A stretch of 33,289 nucleotides of DNA from Pseudomonas sp. C2B4 (GCF_013359695.1 NZ_JABFMU010000068.1:1-33289); one strand, 5' to 3'; counted from the stretch's first letter, positions 23,083 through 32,251 are shown. Translations and numbers: made by a program. Notes: generated by a model not told the origin, from the sequence alone.

Positions 23083-23457
23083 ATGCTCAACGCTCCTATT
23101 ATTTCAGTTGTTGATGATGACGAACTCATTCTTATCTCACTGGACAGCTTATTGCGCTCTTACGGTTACACCGTAAAAACCTACAACAGTGCCTACGCCT
23201 TTCTAGAGTCCGACGGCCCCTGCCAAACCGATTGCCTGATATCGGATATCCAGATGCCGGGCATGTGCGGCGTGACCCTGTACGAAGCGCTGGCGGCAAG
23301 GAACACGCACATTCCCACGCTTTTCATCACGGGAAAGCCCGGCATGCCACCGACGTTCAGCGCCAACGTGCGAAAACCCGAGGGTTACTTTGCCAAGCCA
23401 TTCAACACACCTGCGCTACTGGCCTGTATTGAAGCGGCCTTGAAACGCCGGACTTGA
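23083..23457 (+). CDS. Receiver-only (single-domain) response regulator 2
   Basis: A 124-residue stand-alone receiver, the same length as receiver 1 and similar throughout (SLDSLLRSYGYTVKTY, CLISDIQMPGM with Asp55, FITGKP, FAKPF). Its acidic pocket is the usual VVDDD. The ATG at 23083 has AAGG eight bases upstream. An in-frame ATG at 23014 would start before the inferred transcription start, so I reject it. It lies 17.5 kb from receiver 1 but under a near-identical promoter, which points to duplication with the promoter. Likely substrates are kinase 1, kinase 2, or both. Confidence 0.87.
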   Translation: MLNAPIISVVDDDELILISLDSLLRSYGYTVKTYNSAYAFLESDGPCQTDCLISDIQMPGMCGVTLYEALAARNTHIPTLFITGKPGMPPTFSANVRKPEGYFAKPFNTPALLACIEAALKRRT

Positions 23458-23485
23458 TACTGACCCATCAACCAACTTTCTATTA

Positions 23486-23518
23486 ATACTTTGGTTTAAC
23501 CGCAGCAAACTTAAGCAT
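23486..23518 (+). promoter_or_regulatory. Operator pair upstream of the catalase gene
   Basis: ATACTTTGGTTT (23486-23497, 7 of 8 defined bases) and AAACTTAAGCAT (23507-23518, 6 of 8) are exactly 21 bp apart, about 130 bp before the catalase ATG. No clear -10 box was found. The first copy alone would be weak evidence; the 21-bp spacing repeats what is seen at the other sites. Confidence 0.45.
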
Positions 23519-23649
23519 GCTGGAATTTACCATTGGCAGAGATGCATCAAGAATCTTAAACAAATAACATTTTCTTGATTCAGCCTTTATTAGTTCACGC
23601 CTATTACTCATTCCGCACAACTAAAAATCTCATCTGGATAAACCGTGCC

Positions 23650-25092
23650 ATGCAAAAAAACAAACTGACCTCAATCAACGGTGCACCCGTCGTCGACAAC
23701 TTCAATATCCAGACCGCCGGCCCTCGTGGACCCGCCTTGCTGCAGGATATCTGGTTGCTGGAAAAACTCGCCCACTTTGATCGCGAAGTGATTCCCGAAC
23801 GGCGCATGCACGCCAAGGGCTCCGGCGCCTTCGGAACCTTCACCGTGACCCACGACGTCACGCGCTACACCAAGGCTCGCCTGTTCTCGGAAGTGGGCAA
23901 GCAAACGCCAATCTTCACCCGTTTCTCGACCGTTGCCGGCGAGCGCGGCGCAGCGGATGCCGAGCGCGACATCCGGGGTTTTGCCCTGAAGTTCTATACC
24001 GAACAAGGCAACTGGGATCTGGTGGGCAACAACACACCGGTGTTCTTTTTCCGCGATCCGTTGCGCTTCCCGGACCTCAACCACGCGGTCAAGCGTGACC
24101 CGCGCACCGGCATGCGCAACGCGCAAAGCAACTGGGATTTCTGGACTTCATTGCCCGAGGCCTTGCATCAAGTGACCATCGTCATGAGTCAGCGCGGCAT
24201 TCCGCGCAGCTATCGGCACATGCATGGCTTTGGCAGCCACACCTTCAGCCTGATCAACGCCAACAACGAGCGGCACTGGGTCAAGTTCACCTTCAAGTCC
24301 CAACAAGGCATTCAAAACCTGAGCGATGAACAGGCTCAGGAGCTGATTGGACGGGATCGGGAAAGTCATCATCGGGATCTGTACGAGAGCATTGAAGCGG
24401 GCGATTTTCCGCGCTGGACCTTCTACATCCAGGTCATGTCCGAGGATCAGGCCCGGGACCACGAGGTCAACCCGTTCGACCTGACCAAGGTCTGGCCCCA
24501 TAAAGACTATCCATTGATAGAAGTGGGTTACTTCGAACTGAACCGCAACCCGGAAAACGTCTTCGCCGACGTCGAGCAAGCCGCTTTTTCCCCGTCGAAC
24601 GTGGTGCCCGGCATTGGCTTTTCACCGGACCGAATGTTGCAGGCGCGTCTGTTTGCCTACGGTGATGCCGCGCGTTATCGCCTGGGGGTCAATCATCACC
24701 AGATTCCGGTCAATGCCGCCCGTTGCCCGGTGCACAGCTTCCATCGCGACGGCGCCATGCGCGTGGACGGTAACTACGGCGGCCAATTGGCTTATGTGCC
24801 CAACAGCGACGACACCTGGGCGGATCAACCGGATTTCCGCGAGCCACCCCTGAAGATCTCCGGGGCTGCCGGGCATTGGGATCATCGCGTGGATGAAGAT
24901 CACTTCGAACAACCGGGCAACCTCTTCCGCCTGATGACGGAAGCGGAAAAACACGCCTTGTTCGAAAACACGGCGCGGTCGCTCAGCGGTGTTTCCCAGG
25001 AGGTGCAGCAACGCCACATCACCCATTGCACCCTGGCCGATCCGTTCTATGGTGCGGGGGTTTCGAGGGCGTTGGCTGAGCTCGGAAAGTAA
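23650..25092 (+). CDS. Monofunctional haem catalase
   Basis: A 480-residue catalase that dismutates hydrogen peroxide to water and oxygen. The size and sequence fit the small-subunit KatA-like clade. Catalytic His54 is in RRMHAKGSGAFGTF. The distal Asn is in VGNNTPVFFFRDP (127-128), and the proximal haem-ligand Tyr337 is in RLFAYGDAARYRLG. The ATG at 23650 fits the family start. An upstream open stretch from 23575 does not look like a signal peptide, so the enzyme is probably cytoplasmic. The gene follows receiver 2 and has an operator pair, suggesting control by the local two-component circuit rather than, or in addition to, OxyR. Confidence 0.94.
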   Translation: MQKNKLTSINGAPVVDNFNIQTAGPRGPALLQDIWLLEKLAHFDREVIPERRMHAKGSGAFGTFTVTHDVTRYTKARLFSEVGKQTPIFTRFSTVAGERGAADAERDIRGFALKFYTEQGNWDLVGNNTPVFFFRDPLRFPDLNHAVKRDPRTGMRNAQSNWDFWTSLPEALHQVTIVMSQRGIPRSYRHMHGFGSHTFSLINANNERHWVKFTFKSQQGIQNLSDEQAQELIGRDRESHHRDLYESIEAGDFPRWTFYIQVMSEDQARDHEVNPFDLTKVWPHKDYPLIEVGYFELNRNPENVFADVEQAAFSPSNVVPGIGFSPDRMLQARLFAYGDAARYRLGVNHHQIPVNAARCPVHSFHRDGAMRVDGNYGGQLAYVPNSDDTWADQPDFREPPLKISGAAGHWDHRVDEDHFEQPGNLFRLMTEAEKHALFENTARSLSGVSQEVQQRHITHCTLADPFYGAGVSRALAELGK

Positions 25093-25104
25093 CCCGTGAT
25101 CCAT

Positions 25105-25193
25105 TGTGGGAGCGAGCCTGCTCGCGAAAGCGGCGGAACAGGCACCTCAAAGGTGACTGACACTCCGTCTTCGCGAGCAGGCTCGCTCCCACA
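25105..25193. repeat. Inverted pair of REP elements
   Basis: REP copies at about 25105-25129 and 25169-25193 face each other, between the convergent catalase and phuR genes. They could stabilise or end both transcripts. Confidence 0.88.
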
Positions 25194-25221
25194 GGGGCCA
25201 GTGCAGCACTGGCCCCCCTGA

Positions 25222-27450
25222 TCAGATTTCCCAGATCAGGTTCACCGCAGTGTAACGCCCTGGCTGGGTCAGGCGGCCGAGGCCCGCGGCGTTTTCATCG
25301 CGGCCCTGGACGTCCCCCCAGTTCCAGTACTTTTGATCGGTCACGTTGAACAGGCCGGCGTTGATCGAGACTTCCTCGGTCACCTGCCACCAGGCATTGA
25401 GGTCGAGCACGCCGTAACCCGGGGTTTCGAACTGACGGTTGATCAGCAGGTCGGCATCGCCAGTGTGGTCGACGCGGTCCTTGGCCTGCACCAGGGTCCA
25501 GGTCAACTGGCCACCGTACACACCGCTCGGCGCATCGTAGCCCAGGCCCAACACCGCCTTGAGCGGGTCGACGCTGTTCAGCGCCTCACCGGTTTCTTCA
25601 TCCTTGCCACGGGCATAGGCAATCGAACCCAGGGCACGGGTGCCGGCCGGCATGAAGGCGTCGAGCTTGATGTCGCCCTTGGCTTCGGCGCCGCGGATGG
25701 TGACCTTGCCGATGTTGCGTGGCTGGAAGGTCAGCAGGCCGGTGCCGTTCGGGTCCGGCACGGTATCGGTGGCGATGAAGTCCTTGTACTTGTTGTAGAA
25801 CAGCGCGATGCCGAAGCTGCCCAGGTCGTAGCGACCGCGCAGGCCGAATTCGTAGCTGTCGCTGGTTTCAGGCTTCAGGTCGGGGTTGCCGATCTGCTGG
25901 TAGCCGAATTGCGGGTTGCTGAATTCGCCGAACATGTTGATCGGGCTTGGCGCGCGGAAGCCGGCGGCGTATTGGCCGTACAGGCTTTCGTGTTCGGTCA
26001 GCTGATAGGTCACACCGAATTTCGGCGAGATGTGATCGTCGGTGATGCGCGACGGGTCGGTTTCCGCTGGCAAGCCGTTGAGGTATTCGTCGGTGACGTG
26101 TGGCGTCTGGCGGTAGTAGTCGTAGCGCACACCGGGCAGCAGGGTCCAGCGGCCGATTTCGATGCTGTCCTGCACGAACAGACCGAGGGAATCGCTGGTC
26201 GGGTCCGGGAAGTCGCTGACCGGGAAGTTCTCCGTGGCCGGCACCGTCGCGCCAGTGTCCAGGCGCACCTCACTGCCCTTGCGCAGGTTGCTGGCCTCGA
26301 TGCGTTTGACCTCGGCACCGTAGATCAGGTGGTGCCGGGTATCGGCGATGGCAAATTCCTTGTCGAGCTGGGTGTTCAGGCTCCACAGGCGCTCGTCGTA
26401 TTGCGAGTCACGCGTGCGCAAGCGGTTGACGCGTGCGGTGGTCTGGCGCTGCTGGGAGGTCTTCTGGTTGTTGCTGCTTTCCTGATAGTTCAACTGCCAT
26501 TGCAGCTTGTCCGCCATCAGGCTGTCCAGGCTCAGGGTGTGCGCCAGGCTGTAGCGGGTGCGGTCGATGCTGTCTTCGGCCGTCGAACCGAGAATGGCCG
26601 GGCTGGTCAGGGTGGCGCGGGTGACCACGTCGCTCAGCAGGTTGCTGTTGGCGTCGTCCTGATAATTTTCGTAGGTGAACTGCAGGCGGTCGCCGTCAGC
26701 GTAATCCCAACCCAGTTTGGCCAGCAGGTTCTTGGTGGTGTAGTCGAGCGGGTTGGCCTCCTCGCGGGAGGCACCGACACCGCCCGTGCCACCCCAGGTA
26801 TCGGTGGACTGGCCGTCGCGACGTCCCAGGTGCAACAGGCCGTCAACCGAACCTTCACGAGCCGCGAAGGTGGCGCTGCGCTGCCAGCTGTCATCGCTGC
26901 CGTCATAACCGGTCTTGAAACGGGCGTACGTATCGTCGCCCGCTTCCAGGTAATCGCCGGCATCCTTGGTCAGGTAGCTGACCGCACCGCCGATGGCGTC
27001 GCTGCCGTACAGCGAAGACGCCGGGCCGCGGATGATTTCCACCTGCCTGATGGTATCGAGGTCGACGTAGTTGCTGCGCACGTCCTGGAACGGACTGAAG
27101 AAGTTGCTTTGCGGCATGCGCACGCCATCGACCTGAGTCAGTACGCGGTTGCCGTTGATGCCACGGATGGTCGCCCCCGTGTTGCCAAAGCGGCTACCGG
27201 TACCCTCCACCGAAACGCCCGGCTCATAGCGCACCAGGTCCTTGAGATCCTTGTCGTTGTGCTGGTCGATTTCCCGTTCGCTGTGGACCGACACAGTGCT
27301 CGGCACCTGCAGCAGGGTCTGCTCGGTGCGGGTGGCGGTCACGCTGACGGTATCGAACTGGGTAACGGACTCTGCGGCCAGGGCCAACGATGGCGAAAGC
27401 AACAGCAAGGATAGCCAGGGACGCTTGGCGAATGGCGGGCGGATCGACAT
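25222..27450 (-). CDS. phuR: TonB-dependent haem/haemoglobin outer-membrane receptor
   Basis: A 742-residue outer-membrane receptor that imports haem using TonB energy. It has a signal peptide (WLSLLLLSPSLALA), a TonB box-like FDTVSVTATRTEQ, a plug domain (IRGINGNRVLTQVDGVRMP, VEIIRGPASSLYGSDAIGGA) and a long beta-barrel. The haem-receptor signatures FRAPSP and NPDLKPETSDSYEFGLRG are present. The C-terminus ends in the aromatic pattern AVNLIWEI. The ATG at 27450 has AGGAG eight bases upstream; an in-frame ATG at 27492 would add 14 residues. It is divergent from tonB-phuSTUVW across a Fur box. I assign PhuR from this context. Confidence 0.92.
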   Translation of the reverse strand: MSIRPPFAKRPWLSLLLLSPSLALAAESVTQFDTVSVTATRTEQTLLQVPSTVSVHSEREIDQHNDKDLKDLVRYEPGVSVEGTGSRFGNTGATIRGINGNRVLTQVDGVRMPQSNFFSPFQDVRSNYVDLDTIRQVEIIRGPASSLYGSDAIGGAVSYLTKDAGDYLEAGDDTYARFKTGYDGSDDSWQRSATFAAREGSVDGLLHLGRRDGQSTDTWGGTGGVGASREEANPLDYTTKNLLAKLGWDYADGDRLQFTYENYQDDANSNLLSDVVTRATLTSPAILGSTAEDSIDRTRYSLAHTLSLDSLMADKLQWQLNYQESSNNQKTSQQRQTTARVNRLRTRDSQYDERLWSLNTQLDKEFAIADTRHHLIYGAEVKRIEASNLRKGSEVRLDTGATVPATENFPVSDFPDPTSDSLGLFVQDSIEIGRWTLLPGVRYDYYRQTPHVTDEYLNGLPAETDPSRITDDHISPKFGVTYQLTEHESLYGQYAAGFRAPSPINMFGEFSNPQFGYQQIGNPDLKPETSDSYEFGLRGRYDLGSFGIALFYNKYKDFIATDTVPDPNGTGLLTFQPRNIGKVTIRGAEAKGDIKLDAFMPAGTRALGSIAYARGKDEETGEALNSVDPLKAVLGLGYDAPSGVYGGQLTWTLVQAKDRVDHTGDADLLINRQFETPGYGVLDLNAWWQVTEEVSINAGLFNVTDQKYWNWGDVQGRDENAAGLGRLTQPGRYTAVNLIWEI

Positions 27451-27632
27451 CTCACTTACTCCTGATGGACAGACAGCCGTAATGCGGTGCAAGGCTCTGG
27501 AGCAGGCCTTTGCCAGCGGCTGGAGCTGTCCGGCATGTAGTTGATTTTGTTAGGTAACGCAGCGCTTGGGACCCTTCTGTGAAGGCCTGAACCAATCGCT
27601 TGCTTGGCAGCGGGAAGCGAAGATAAACGAGC

Positions 27633-27664
27633 TTGACACGTAAATGCAAATTATTATCATATGC
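27633..27664 (+). promoter_or_regulatory. Fur box and sigma-70 promoter of the haem operon
   Basis: TTGACA (27633-27638) and TATCAT (27655-27660) with a 16-bp spacer form a good promoter for tonB. A 19-base Fur-like site, GCAAATTATTATCATATGC (27646-27664), covers the -10 box. Iron-bound Fur would block this promoter and could also act on phuR on the other strand. Confidence 0.78.
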
Positions 27665-27692
27665 ACTTCCGATAAAAATAGAACGACCGTGC

Positions 27693-28451
27693 ATGAAGCA
27701 CTTTTGGGGATATCTGCTGCTGTCGATCGCGCTGCATGTCAGCGTGGGTTGGCTATTGCGCGAGCTTCGGGCCGAGCCCGAGCCGCTGGCGTGGCAACCG
27801 CCGATGGCGATTCAACTGGTCAGTCTTGAACCGGTGGACAAACCCATTCCTGCCCCCGCTGCACGACCTGAACCGGTGGGTCCGCCGGCCACGTTGCCGA
27901 AAGCCTTTGTACCCGCCGTGGCAGAGCCCGTTCCTGCCAAACCCTTGCCGGTCAGCCCCCAACCGGCGATCGTCAAGGCATCGCCACCCGCGAAACCGCA
28001 ACCAAAATCGCCACCGCCACCCCGTATCGAGCCGCGTCCGGTACAACCCGCCAGCGCACAGACATCAACCGCGCAAGCCGCCACCCAACCGACGCCGGCA
28101 GCCACAAAAACCGCCACCACCCTGCCCCCGGCCATGATCACCCCGGCACCGCCGCTCACCCCGGTGGTGAGCCTGCGCCCCAGTTTCGTCACCCCACCGC
28201 CAGCGCCGCGTTATCCGAATGTGGCACGACGTCGAAATCAGCAAGGCATCGTGCGGGTCGAGGTGCACCTGGACGAACGCGGTCAGCAGCTCAAGTTGGT
28301 GCTGAGCCGTTCCTCGGGCGTGGAAAGCCTCGACGATGCCGCCCTGGAAGCCGTGCGCAACTGGCGTTTTCGCCCCGAAATTGTCGATGGCCGGGCCGTG
28401 CCCAGCCGCGTGGAAATACCAATAGAATTCGCCCTCACGGCGAACCGATGA
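27693..28451 (+). CDS. tonB: TonB-family energy transducer
   Basis: A 252-residue TonB. It has one N-terminal membrane helix (YLLLSIALHVSVGWLL), a long Pro/Ala/Lys-rich periplasmic linker (about 45-165) and a C-terminal TonB domain (PRYPNVARRRNQQGIVRVEV, LDDAALEAVRNWRFRPEIVD). It transfers proton-motive energy from ExbBD to outer-membrane receptors. No exbBD lies in the window. I use the ATG at 27693; the frame is open from 27633, but that start would precede the promoter. It heads the haem operon, so it probably serves PhuR specifically. Confidence 0.9.
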   Translation: MKHFWGYLLLSIALHVSVGWLLRELRAEPEPLAWQPPMAIQLVSLEPVDKPIPAPAARPEPVGPPATLPKAFVPAVAEPVPAKPLPVSPQPAIVKASPPAKPQPKSPPPPRIEPRPVQPASAQTSTAQAATQPTPAATKTATTLPPAMITPAPPLTPVVSLRPSFVTPPPAPRYPNVARRRNQQGIVRVEVHLDERGQQLKLVLSRSSGVESLDDAALEAVRNWRFRPEIVDGRAVPSRVEIPIEFALTANR

Positions 28452-28467
28452 CCCTGAAGGAGTTCAC

Positions 28468-29538
28468 ATGACCGCTCAATCCACTGCCCTGTCCGCTACC
28501 CCGGCGCTGTACCAGAACTGGCAACAGTTGCGTGCCGAGCAATCGGGCCTGCGTGCCCGCGATGCCGCTGCCAAATTGGGTGTCAGCGAGGCCGAGCTGA
28601 CCGCCAGCCGCCTGGGCACCGACGCCGTGCGCCTGCGCCCTGAGTGGAAAGAACTGCTGCCGGCACTCGGCGAGCTGGGCTACATCATGGCGCTGACCCG
28701 CAACGAACACTGCGTGCACGAACGCAAAGGCGTGTATGCCGAAGTGACGGTGATGGGCAGCGGGCAAATGGGCATGGTGTTGTCGCCGGACATCGATCTG
28801 CGCCTGTTCCTCAGCGGTTGGGCCAGCGTGTTTGCCATCGACGAAACCACCGCCCGTGGCCCGCAACGCAGCATCCAGGTGTTCGACCGCCAGGGCGTGG
28901 CCGTGCACAAGGTGTTCCTCACCGACACCAGCGAAGAAGCCGCCTGGGCGCCTTTGGTCGAGCGTTTCCGTGCCGAAGAACAAAGCGCCGAACTGAACCT
29001 GCAACCCTTGCCGGATGCCAAGCCGCCCCGCGCCGATGCCGACGTGGACGCCGCCGCCCTGCGCAGCGAGTGGTCGCAGCTCAAGGACACCCACGACTTC
29101 TTCGCCCTGCTCAAGCGCAACGACGTGGCGCGCACCCAGGCCCTGCGCCTGGCCGGTCATGAGTGGGCCGAACCCTTGGCCACCGTCGAGTTGACCAACG
29201 TCATCGAAGCCGCCGGCAAGGGCGAAGTGCCGATCATGGTGTTCGTCGGCAACTCGCACTGCATCCAGATCCACTCCGGCCCCGTGAGCAACCTGCGCTG
29301 GATGGACACCTGGTTCAACGTGCTCGATCCGAACTTCAACCTGCACCTCAAGACCACCGGTGTGACCGAGCTGTGGCGTGTGCGCAAGCCGAGCGTCGAT
29401 GGCATCATCACCAGCTACGAAGGTTTCGATGCCGACGGTGAGCTGGTCATCCAGCTGTTCGGCGTGCGCAAGCCGGGCATCCCGGAGCGTGACGACTGGC
29501 GTGCCCTGGCCGAAACCGCCACCGTCCTGATCGACTAA
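28468..29538 (+). CDS. phuS: Haem-trafficking / hemin-degrading factor PhuS
   Basis: A 356-residue cytoplasmic HemS/PhuS-type protein that binds incoming haem and passes it to haem oxygenase. The fold has two related halves. The first contains GYIMALTRNEHCVHERKGVY and the second contains VPIMVFVGNSHCIQIHSGPV and MDTWFNVLDPNFNLHLKTT. AAGGAG precedes the ATG by seven bases. The gene is 16 bp after tonB and 12 bp before phuT. Confidence 0.93.
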   Translation: MTAQSTALSATPALYQNWQQLRAEQSGLRARDAAAKLGVSEAELTASRLGTDAVRLRPEWKELLPALGELGYIMALTRNEHCVHERKGVYAEVTVMGSGQMGMVLSPDIDLRLFLSGWASVFAIDETTARGPQRSIQVFDRQGVAVHKVFLTDTSEEAAWAPLVERFRAEEQSAELNLQPLPDAKPPRADADVDAAALRSEWSQLKDTHDFFALLKRNDVARTQALRLAGHEWAEPLATVELTNVIEAAGKGEVPIMVFVGNSHCIQIHSGPVSNLRWMDTWFNVLDPNFNLHLKTTGVTELWRVRKPSVDGIITSYEGFDADGELVIQLFGVRKPGIPERDDWRALAETATVLID

Positions 29539-29550
29539 GGAAGTCTTGCG

Positions 29551-30450
29551 ATGCGAATCAAATCACTGCTGGCCTGCGCCGGCGTGCTCCTGAGCCAGAT
29601 GGCCGTAGCCGACGGCCTGCCCCAGCGTTGGGTCAGCGCCGGTGGCGCGTTCAGCGAATGGGTGGTCGCCTTGGGTGGCGAGAGCAAACTGGTGGGTGTC
29701 GACAGCACCAGCCAGTACCCGCGTTCACTGCGCAGCCTGCCGGGCATCGGCTACCAGCGCGCGCTGGCGGCCGAAGGCATTCTGGCCCTGAAGCCGGACA
29801 TCCTGGTGGGCAGCGCCGAAATGGGCCCGCCGCCGGTGCTGGCGCAACTCAAGGCGGCCGGGGTGCGCATCGAGTTGCTGTCGGCCAAGGCCGATGTGCC
29901 TTCGCTGCAACACAACCTGACCGAACTCGGGCAATTGCTCGGCAAGCCAACGGAAGCCCAGGCGTTGATCGCCGGTTATCAGCAGCGCCTGGAGCGTCAG
30001 GCCGCATGGGTCAAGCAGGTGCAGCAGCAAAACCCCGCACCACGGGTATTGATGCTGCTCAGTCACTCGGGGGGCAATCTTCAGGCGGCTGGCAAGGACA
30101 CACTGGCAGCCTGGATGATCACCCAGGCGGGCGGGCAGAACCTCACCGAACACAACGGCTACAAGCCGGTGTCCAATGAGGCGATGCTGGCCCTGGACCC
30201 ACAGGTGATCATTTTCGCCGGTGGCCGTCTTGAAGGGGATGCCGCGCGCGCTGCCCTGCTGGAGCAGAATCCGATCCTCGCGCAGACCCGGGCCGGTCGC
30301 GAAGGCCGGGTGCTGGTGATCGATCCGACGCTGCTGGTCGGCGGTCTGGGTCCGCGCATTCCGGATGCACTGGCGACACTGTCGAAGGCGTTCTATCCGT
30401 CGGCACCGATCCAGACAGCCCGGTTGCAGACATCCGAGAACAGCCGATGA
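29551..30450 (+). CDS. phuT: Periplasmic haem-binding protein PhuT
   Basis: A 299-residue class III periplasmic binding protein. The signal peptide is MRIKSLLACAGVLLSQMAVA, before DGLPQRW. The fold motifs include LPGIGYQRALAAEGILALKP and VGSAEMGPPP, with the second lobe at LMLLSHSGGNLQAAG. It carries haem from PhuR to the PhuUV transporter. AAGGA precedes the ATG. Its stop overlaps the phuU start (ATGA), so translation is coupled. Confidence 0.92.
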   Translation: MRIKSLLACAGVLLSQMAVADGLPQRWVSAGGAFSEWVVALGGESKLVGVDSTSQYPRSLRSLPGIGYQRALAAEGILALKPDILVGSAEMGPPPVLAQLKAAGVRIELLSAKADVPSLQHNLTELGQLLGKPTEAQALIAGYQQRLERQAAWVKQVQQQNPAPRVLMLLSHSGGNLQAAGKDTLAAWMITQAGGQNLTEHNGYKPVSNEAMLALDPQVIIFAGGRLEGDAARAALLEQNPILAQTRAGREGRVLVIDPTLLVGGLGPRIPDALATLSKAFYPSAPIQTARLQTSENSR

Positions 30451-31484
30451 CGGCTATCGTTCGGCCACGGCCGATGCTGATCACCCTCGGCCTGTTGTTG
30501 GTGCTGGTGTTCTGGCTGTCCCTGGCCCTCGGGCCGGTCAGCCTGCCGCTGGGCGATACCTTGCTGGCCGGGCTGCGTCTGCTCGGCCTGCCGGTAGACG
30601 GCGGCGACACGCAACAGGCGGAACTGATCCTCGGCCAGATTCGCTTGCCGCGCAGTTTGCTCGGCATCGCGGTCGGTTCGGTGCTCGCCCTGTCCGGCGT
30701 GGCCATGCAGGGGTTGTTTCGCAACCCGCTGGCGGATCCGGGGCTGGTCGGCGTGTCCGGTGGCGCGGCACTCGGTGCGGCCATCGCCATTGTCGGCGGC
30801 AGCCTGCTCGGCGGCTTGCCGCCGGCCATCGAGCCGTACCTGCTGTCGGTGTGCGCCTTCGCCGGTGGTCTGATCGTCACGGCGGTGGTGTATCGCTTCG
30901 GTCGCAGCAATGGCCAGACCAACGTCGCCACCATGCTGCTGGCGGGTGTGGCGATGACCGCCATGGCCGGTGCCGGCGTCGGCCTGTTCACCTACCTGGC
31001 CGATGACGCCACCTTGCGCACCTTGACCTTCTGGAACCTGGGCAGCCTCAACGGTGCCAGCTACCCGCGCCTGTGGCCGCTGCTGATCGTGGCGGTGGGC
31101 GTGGCGGTGTGGTTGCCGCGTCGCGCGGCGGCCCTCAATGCCATGCTGCTGGGTGAGTCGGAAGCGCGGCACCTGGGTTTCAATGTCGAGCGGATCAAGC
31201 TGGAGCTGGTGCTGTGCACGGCGCTGGGCGTCGGTGCCGCCGTGGCCGCGGCGGGTCTGATCGGCTTTATCGGTCTGGTGGTACCGCACCTGATGCGGTT
31301 GCTGGTCGGCCCGGATCACCGGGTGTTGCTGCCGGCGTCCCTGCTCGCCGGTGCCAGCCTGCTGTTGCTGGCCGACCTGGTCGCCCGACTGCTGTTGGCG
31401 CCGGCCGAGTTGCCGATCGGTATCGTCACCGCGCTCATCGGTGCACCCTTCTTCCTTTATCTGCTGGTACGGGGGCGTTCCTGA
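30447..31484 (+). CDS. phuU: Haem ABC transporter permease PhuU
   Basis: A 345-residue FecCD/BtuC-type inner-membrane permease with about nine to ten hydrophobic helices. Family motifs: IRLPRSLLGIAVGSVLALSG, MQGLFRNPLADPGLVGVSGG, GLIGFIGLVVPHLMRLLVGP. It forms the channel for haem with PhuV. Both ends overlap neighbours by one to four bases, showing a tightly coupled operon. Confidence 0.93.
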   Translation: MTAIVRPRPMLITLGLLLVLVFWLSLALGPVSLPLGDTLLAGLRLLGLPVDGGDTQQAELILGQIRLPRSLLGIAVGSVLALSGVAMQGLFRNPLADPGLVGVSGGAALGAAIAIVGGSLLGGLPPAIEPYLLSVCAFAGGLIVTAVVYRFGRSNGQTNVATMLLAGVAMTAMAGAGVGLFTYLADDATLRTLTFWNLGSLNGASYPRLWPLLIVAVGVAVWLPRRAAALNAMLLGESEARHLGFNVERIKLELVLCTALGVGAAVAAAGLIGFIGLVVPHLMRLLVGPDHRVLLPASLLAGASLLLLADLVARLLLAPAELPIGIVTALIGAPFFLYLLVRGRS

Positions 31485-32251
31485 TGCTGCGCGCTGACAA
31501 CCTGCTGGTCCGGCGCGGCAGTCGCACCGTGCTGGCGAACATCGATATCGAGTTGCGTCCGGGGGAAGTCCTCGGCGTGCTGGGGCCTAACGGTGCCGGT
31601 AAAAGTACCCTGCTCGCCGCCTTGTGCGATGAGCTGCCGGCCAACGAAGGCACGGTCAGCCTCGACGGGCGCAAGCTGGCGGACTGGCCCGGTCAGGAGC
31701 GGGCCAAGCGCCTGGCGGTACTTCCCCAGAGTTCGAGTTTGAACTTCGCTTTCTCGGTCAATGAAGTGGTGGGCATGGGTCGCTTGCCCCATGCCAGCGG
31801 TCGTGTGCGTGATGCCGAAATCGTTGCCGAAGCACTCGGTGCCGCCGACGCCCTGCACCTGGCCGGACGCAGTTATCTGGCCTTGTCCGGTGGCGAACGC
31901 CAGCGCGTGCATCTGGCGCGGGTACTCGCTCAGCTGTGGCCGGGTGCCGAGGGGCAGACCCTGCTGCTCGACGAGCCGACCTCGATGCTCGATCCGCTGC
32001 ACCAGCACACCATTCTGCAAGCGGTGCGCGATTTCGCCGGGCGCGGTGCGGCGGTGCTGGTGATCCTGCACGACCTCAACCTGGCGGCGCGTTATTGCGA
32101 TCACCTACTGCTGTTGCAGGACGGTCGCCCCCACGGCTACGGCACGCCGGATGACGTCCTGACCGCCGAGGCGGTGGAAGCGGTGTACGGATTGCAGGTG
32201 TTGATTCACCAGCATCCGGAACGTGGCCACCCGTTGATTATCGCGCGCTGA
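31484..32251 (+). CDS. phuV: Haem ABC transporter ATP-binding protein PhuV
   Basis: A 255-residue ABC ATPase with Walker A (GPNGAGKST), the signature LSGGERQRVHLARVL, Walker B (LLLDEPTSML) and the switch His (ILHDLNLAARY). It powers the PhuTUV importer. I start at the ATG at 31484, whose A is the last base of the phuU stop. The longer upstream frame is phuU read out of frame. Confidence 0.93.
   Translation: MLRADNLLVRRGSRTVLANIDIELRPGEVLGVLGPNGAGKSTLLAALCDELPANEGTVSLDGRKLADWPGQERAKRLAVLPQSSSLNFAFSVNEVVGMGRLPHASGRVRDAEIVAEALGAADALHLAGRSYLALSGGERQRVHLARVLAQLWPGAEGQTLLLDEPTSMLDPLHQHTILQAVRDFAGRGAAVLVILHDLNLAARYCDHLLLLQDGRPHGYGTPDDVLTAEAVEAVYGLQVLIHQHPERGHPLIIAR

Noticed and set aside
23575..23649. 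Upstream extension of catalase as a signal peptide
   Set aside because: The added residues lack an n-h-c signal structure, and family members start near the ATG at 23650.
25333..27414. A 693-residue open frame opposite phuR
   Set aside because: It is the antisense shadow of a well-supported TonB-dependent receptor, with repetitive Val/Ala/Gln-rich composition and no domain.
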